DNA of 64,000 bases from Pogona vitticeps (taxonomy: Eukaryota; Chordata; Lepidosauria; Squamata; Agamidae): assembly GCF_051106095.1 (NCBI RefSeq), contig NC_135783.1, forward strand, positions 311,183,322-311,247,321, written 5' to 3'. The translations under genes and the position numbers were made by a program. The stretch's first letter is position 1. Each line of letters opens with the position of its first letter. Under the pieces are notes generated by a model. It was not told where the DNA came from. It saw only the letters and a program-made list of their open reading frames with translations, and did not search any database. Positions 62,038-64,000 of the stretch are shown piece by piece.

Positions 62038-62125
62038 ACAGTCCACGAAAGCTCGCATTAAAATGGTTTGTCTTTAAGGTGCCACATGTTTTTTGTCTTG
62101 TTTTGTTTTGTTTCTTTGGATTTTG
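62038..62125 (+). mobile_element. Penelope-like repeat, family B, 3' fragment
   Basis: Guccac, intact GAAA and AGCUC, then aaatggtttgtctttaaggtgccac and a TTTTG-rich tail. It begins inside the ribozyme's stem II. The 158-codon minus-strand frame at 61958-62434 runs through it and is not a gene. Confidence 0.6.
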
Positions 62126-62959
62126 CCTGATCTCTAGTATCCCTTTCCTTTCTCCCTGATCCTTATGTTGGTTTTCACCCTTCCAGACAGGAAAGTCAGT
62201 TATTCCCTTCATAATTTCCTTCCGTGTCTTGGAGGGTTTTCCTCCCTTTCTGGTGCAGGGATGTCTAGCTCTCCCTCTGACACAGGGGTACTTATCTTTC
62301 CCCTCTGGCATAAGGACTTTGGTACAGGAATTTCTCCCCATTCTGAAGCATCCGGCTCTTTTTCCTTGGGAGTTAGCTCCTCCTTTTCCCTCTCCCTCAG
62401 TTCCTCTCCACATTTCTGCCCCTTTTGGGGGCAAAGGTGCTCTTATATTCCCTCATCCACCATCTCCTAAAGACTGTGTCCCAACTCCCAGAAGCAGCAG
62501 GATCACCCTTGCTTCAGTTTGTGTTCCAGCTTCTCAGAAAGTATGAGGCACTGAGGCTGCAGTGCCCAGCAACCCCTTTGTAAAGAGTGGCTTAGTTGAA
62601 GTCATCTGGGTCCCTGATCAGAATGAAACAGCATGCCAACAGAGCCATCCATGACCCTTCCATTCTCACATTCCGCTAAAAAAGATTTAACAGGTAACTA
62701 ACCAAACTAACAATGTTATGCTTTATTTTACTCTTTTCCTTGTTTTTTTCAAACACTACCTCACATTTTTCCAGTTCCTTGAGCCTTGTTCTATTCCTGC
62801 TTGAACTGCCAAAGGATAAAATGAAAACAATACATTCAAATTTTGAAAACACCTTTCATATCCAAAACTTCAATAGCTTTAGGCATGATATAGGGAGGAT
62901 ATACAGTGAATAGTAAGCATACTAATATACCACTAGTTGAAATCCAGTAGTAAATTACA

Positions 62960-63425
62960 ACTAGAGTAGGCCTATTGGTAAGACCACACCTGGAATATTG
63001 CATACAGTTCTTGTCACCGCACCTCAAAAAAGACATAGTGGAGCTGGAAAAGTTGCAGGAGAGAGTGACTCAAAATGATGACTGGGCTGGGGCACCTCCC
63101 TTATGAAGAAAGGCGACAGAGTTTGGGGCTCTTTAGTGTAGAGAAAAGGCACCTGAAAGGGGACATGATTAAGATGCATAAATTTATGCAGGGGATGGGT
63201 AAATTGGATAGAGGGAAGTTCTTTTCCCTCTCATGCAATACCAGAACCAGGGGACAGCCACTCAAACTGAGTGATGGGAGAGTGAGAAGAGGCGAAAGAA
63301 AATATTTCCTTGTTTGTCTGTGGAACTCCTTGCCACAGGATGTGGTGATGGCCTAGATGCCTTTAAAAGGAGATTGGACACATTTCTAGAGGAAAAGTCC
63401 ATTGCAGGTTACATGCCATGATTGT
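62960..63425 (+). mobile_element. CR1-like LINE 3' fragment
   Basis: Translation [29 protein letters not shown], then [53 protein letters not shown] and LWNSLPQDVVMA, is the C-terminal part of a CR1-type open frame, longer than the copy at 23940. Two or more breaks are present. Confidence 0.75.
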
Positions 63426-64000
63426 TTTCCACAAAAGGGGACAAATATTTGTCTTCAGATTCAGCAAAACAGTTTAACAGATTTCTATCACCTTTGAAGT
63501 AATCTGGGGATGCTGAAGAAACTTTGAATATGATTTTCTTTCTTTCTTTTAGTATAGTACTCTCTGATTTTACAACTCCTGCTCCTTTGTTTGCCTTTGG
63601 CATGGAATCCGAGTATTTCTTGGTTTATTCCCCTCCACCGCCACTTAACATACATAATATATGAAAATGGTCCCCAGCAACACCACCACCACCACCAAAA
63701 AAAAAAGTCTCTGAGAGTTACTACAATGTAAATCAGCTAAATAGCTGATTCAACATAGGCAAAAGAAGCTCTTAAAAATGCAGAAGGCAACTAGATTAGT
63801 TTGCTGATTGTTTGAATAAATAATCTTAAGGTTTTTCTCAATTTTATTTGGAACCTAATAGATGTCTTGAAACAGATTTTGATTGAGAGCTCAGAGATAT
63901 GCAGTTTTGCTAGGAATAAGCCCTACTGAATTAAATGGGGCATACAATCAGAACAGGCATTGATAGGGTTGTGCTGTCCACCTTTTACTACTTGTCTTCC
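63426..64000. other. Unique DNA, no gene seen
   Basis: A short (ACC)n plus poly-A tract lies near 63684-63706. Nothing else was recognised. Confidence 0.45.

Noticed and set aside
61958-62434. 158-codon minus-strand frame, the longest in the window
   Set aside because: It covers a C/T-rich stretch and the family B repeat tail; low complexity and no recognisable domain.

Overview
The window looks like intergenic or intronic DNA from a squamate reptile, most likely a lizard. The evidence is its mix of interspersed repeats: BovB LINE copies, CR1- and L2-type LINE fragments, tRNA-derived SINEs, Tigger-like and hAT-like MITEs, and three families of short Penelope-like repeats. No complete protein-coding gene, rRNA or tRNA gene was recognised. 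All open frames of 60-158 codons look like chance frames, repeat-derived frames or microsatellite translations. One 116-bp stretch with good splice signals (49003-49118) is kept as a weak exon candidate.

Layout. 1-13 kb: mostly unique AT-rich DNA with two copies of an inverted Penelope-like repeat (family A; 1584-2041 and 6680-6930), a CR1-like fragment, a hAT MITE (10524-10981) and a BovB 3' end. 13-28 kb: a repeat with a 12-bp target duplication, Tigger-like MITEs, a non-repetitive block at 21.2-22.7 kb that resembles conserved non-coding DNA, and at 23.1-24.6 kb a Penelope-like relic with a GIY-YIG-type region, split by a CR1-like insertion. 28-37 kb: dense SINEs, MITEs and microsatellites. 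36.3-39.2 kb: an L2-type reverse-transcriptase relic followed by a 1.25-kb BovB LINE on the minus strand. 41-49 kb: CR1/L2 3' ends, two SINEs, a third inverted family A copy with a 10-bp target duplication, a Tigger-like MITE and the exon candidate. 50-56 kb: LINE-like antisense repeats, one interrupted by a 939-bp TG...CA insert, and a DIRS/Ngaro-like fossil. 56-64 kb: mostly unique DNA, with small Penelope-like relics, a MITE, a nearly perfect palindromic family A copy and a terminal CR1-like fragment.

The most interesting theme is that all three Penelope-like families carry a recognisable hammerhead ribozyme core (CUGANGA, stem II, GAAA, and a four-base self-complementary stem III, ACGU or AGCU). 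The 60.4-kb copy is an inverted duplication whose centre falls within 1-2 bases of the predicted ribozyme cleavage site. Hammerhead motifs are already known in Penelope-like elements. The possible new point is the link between the cleavage site and the head-to-head palindromic insertions. All family assignments were made by eye from remembered repeat features, without database searches.
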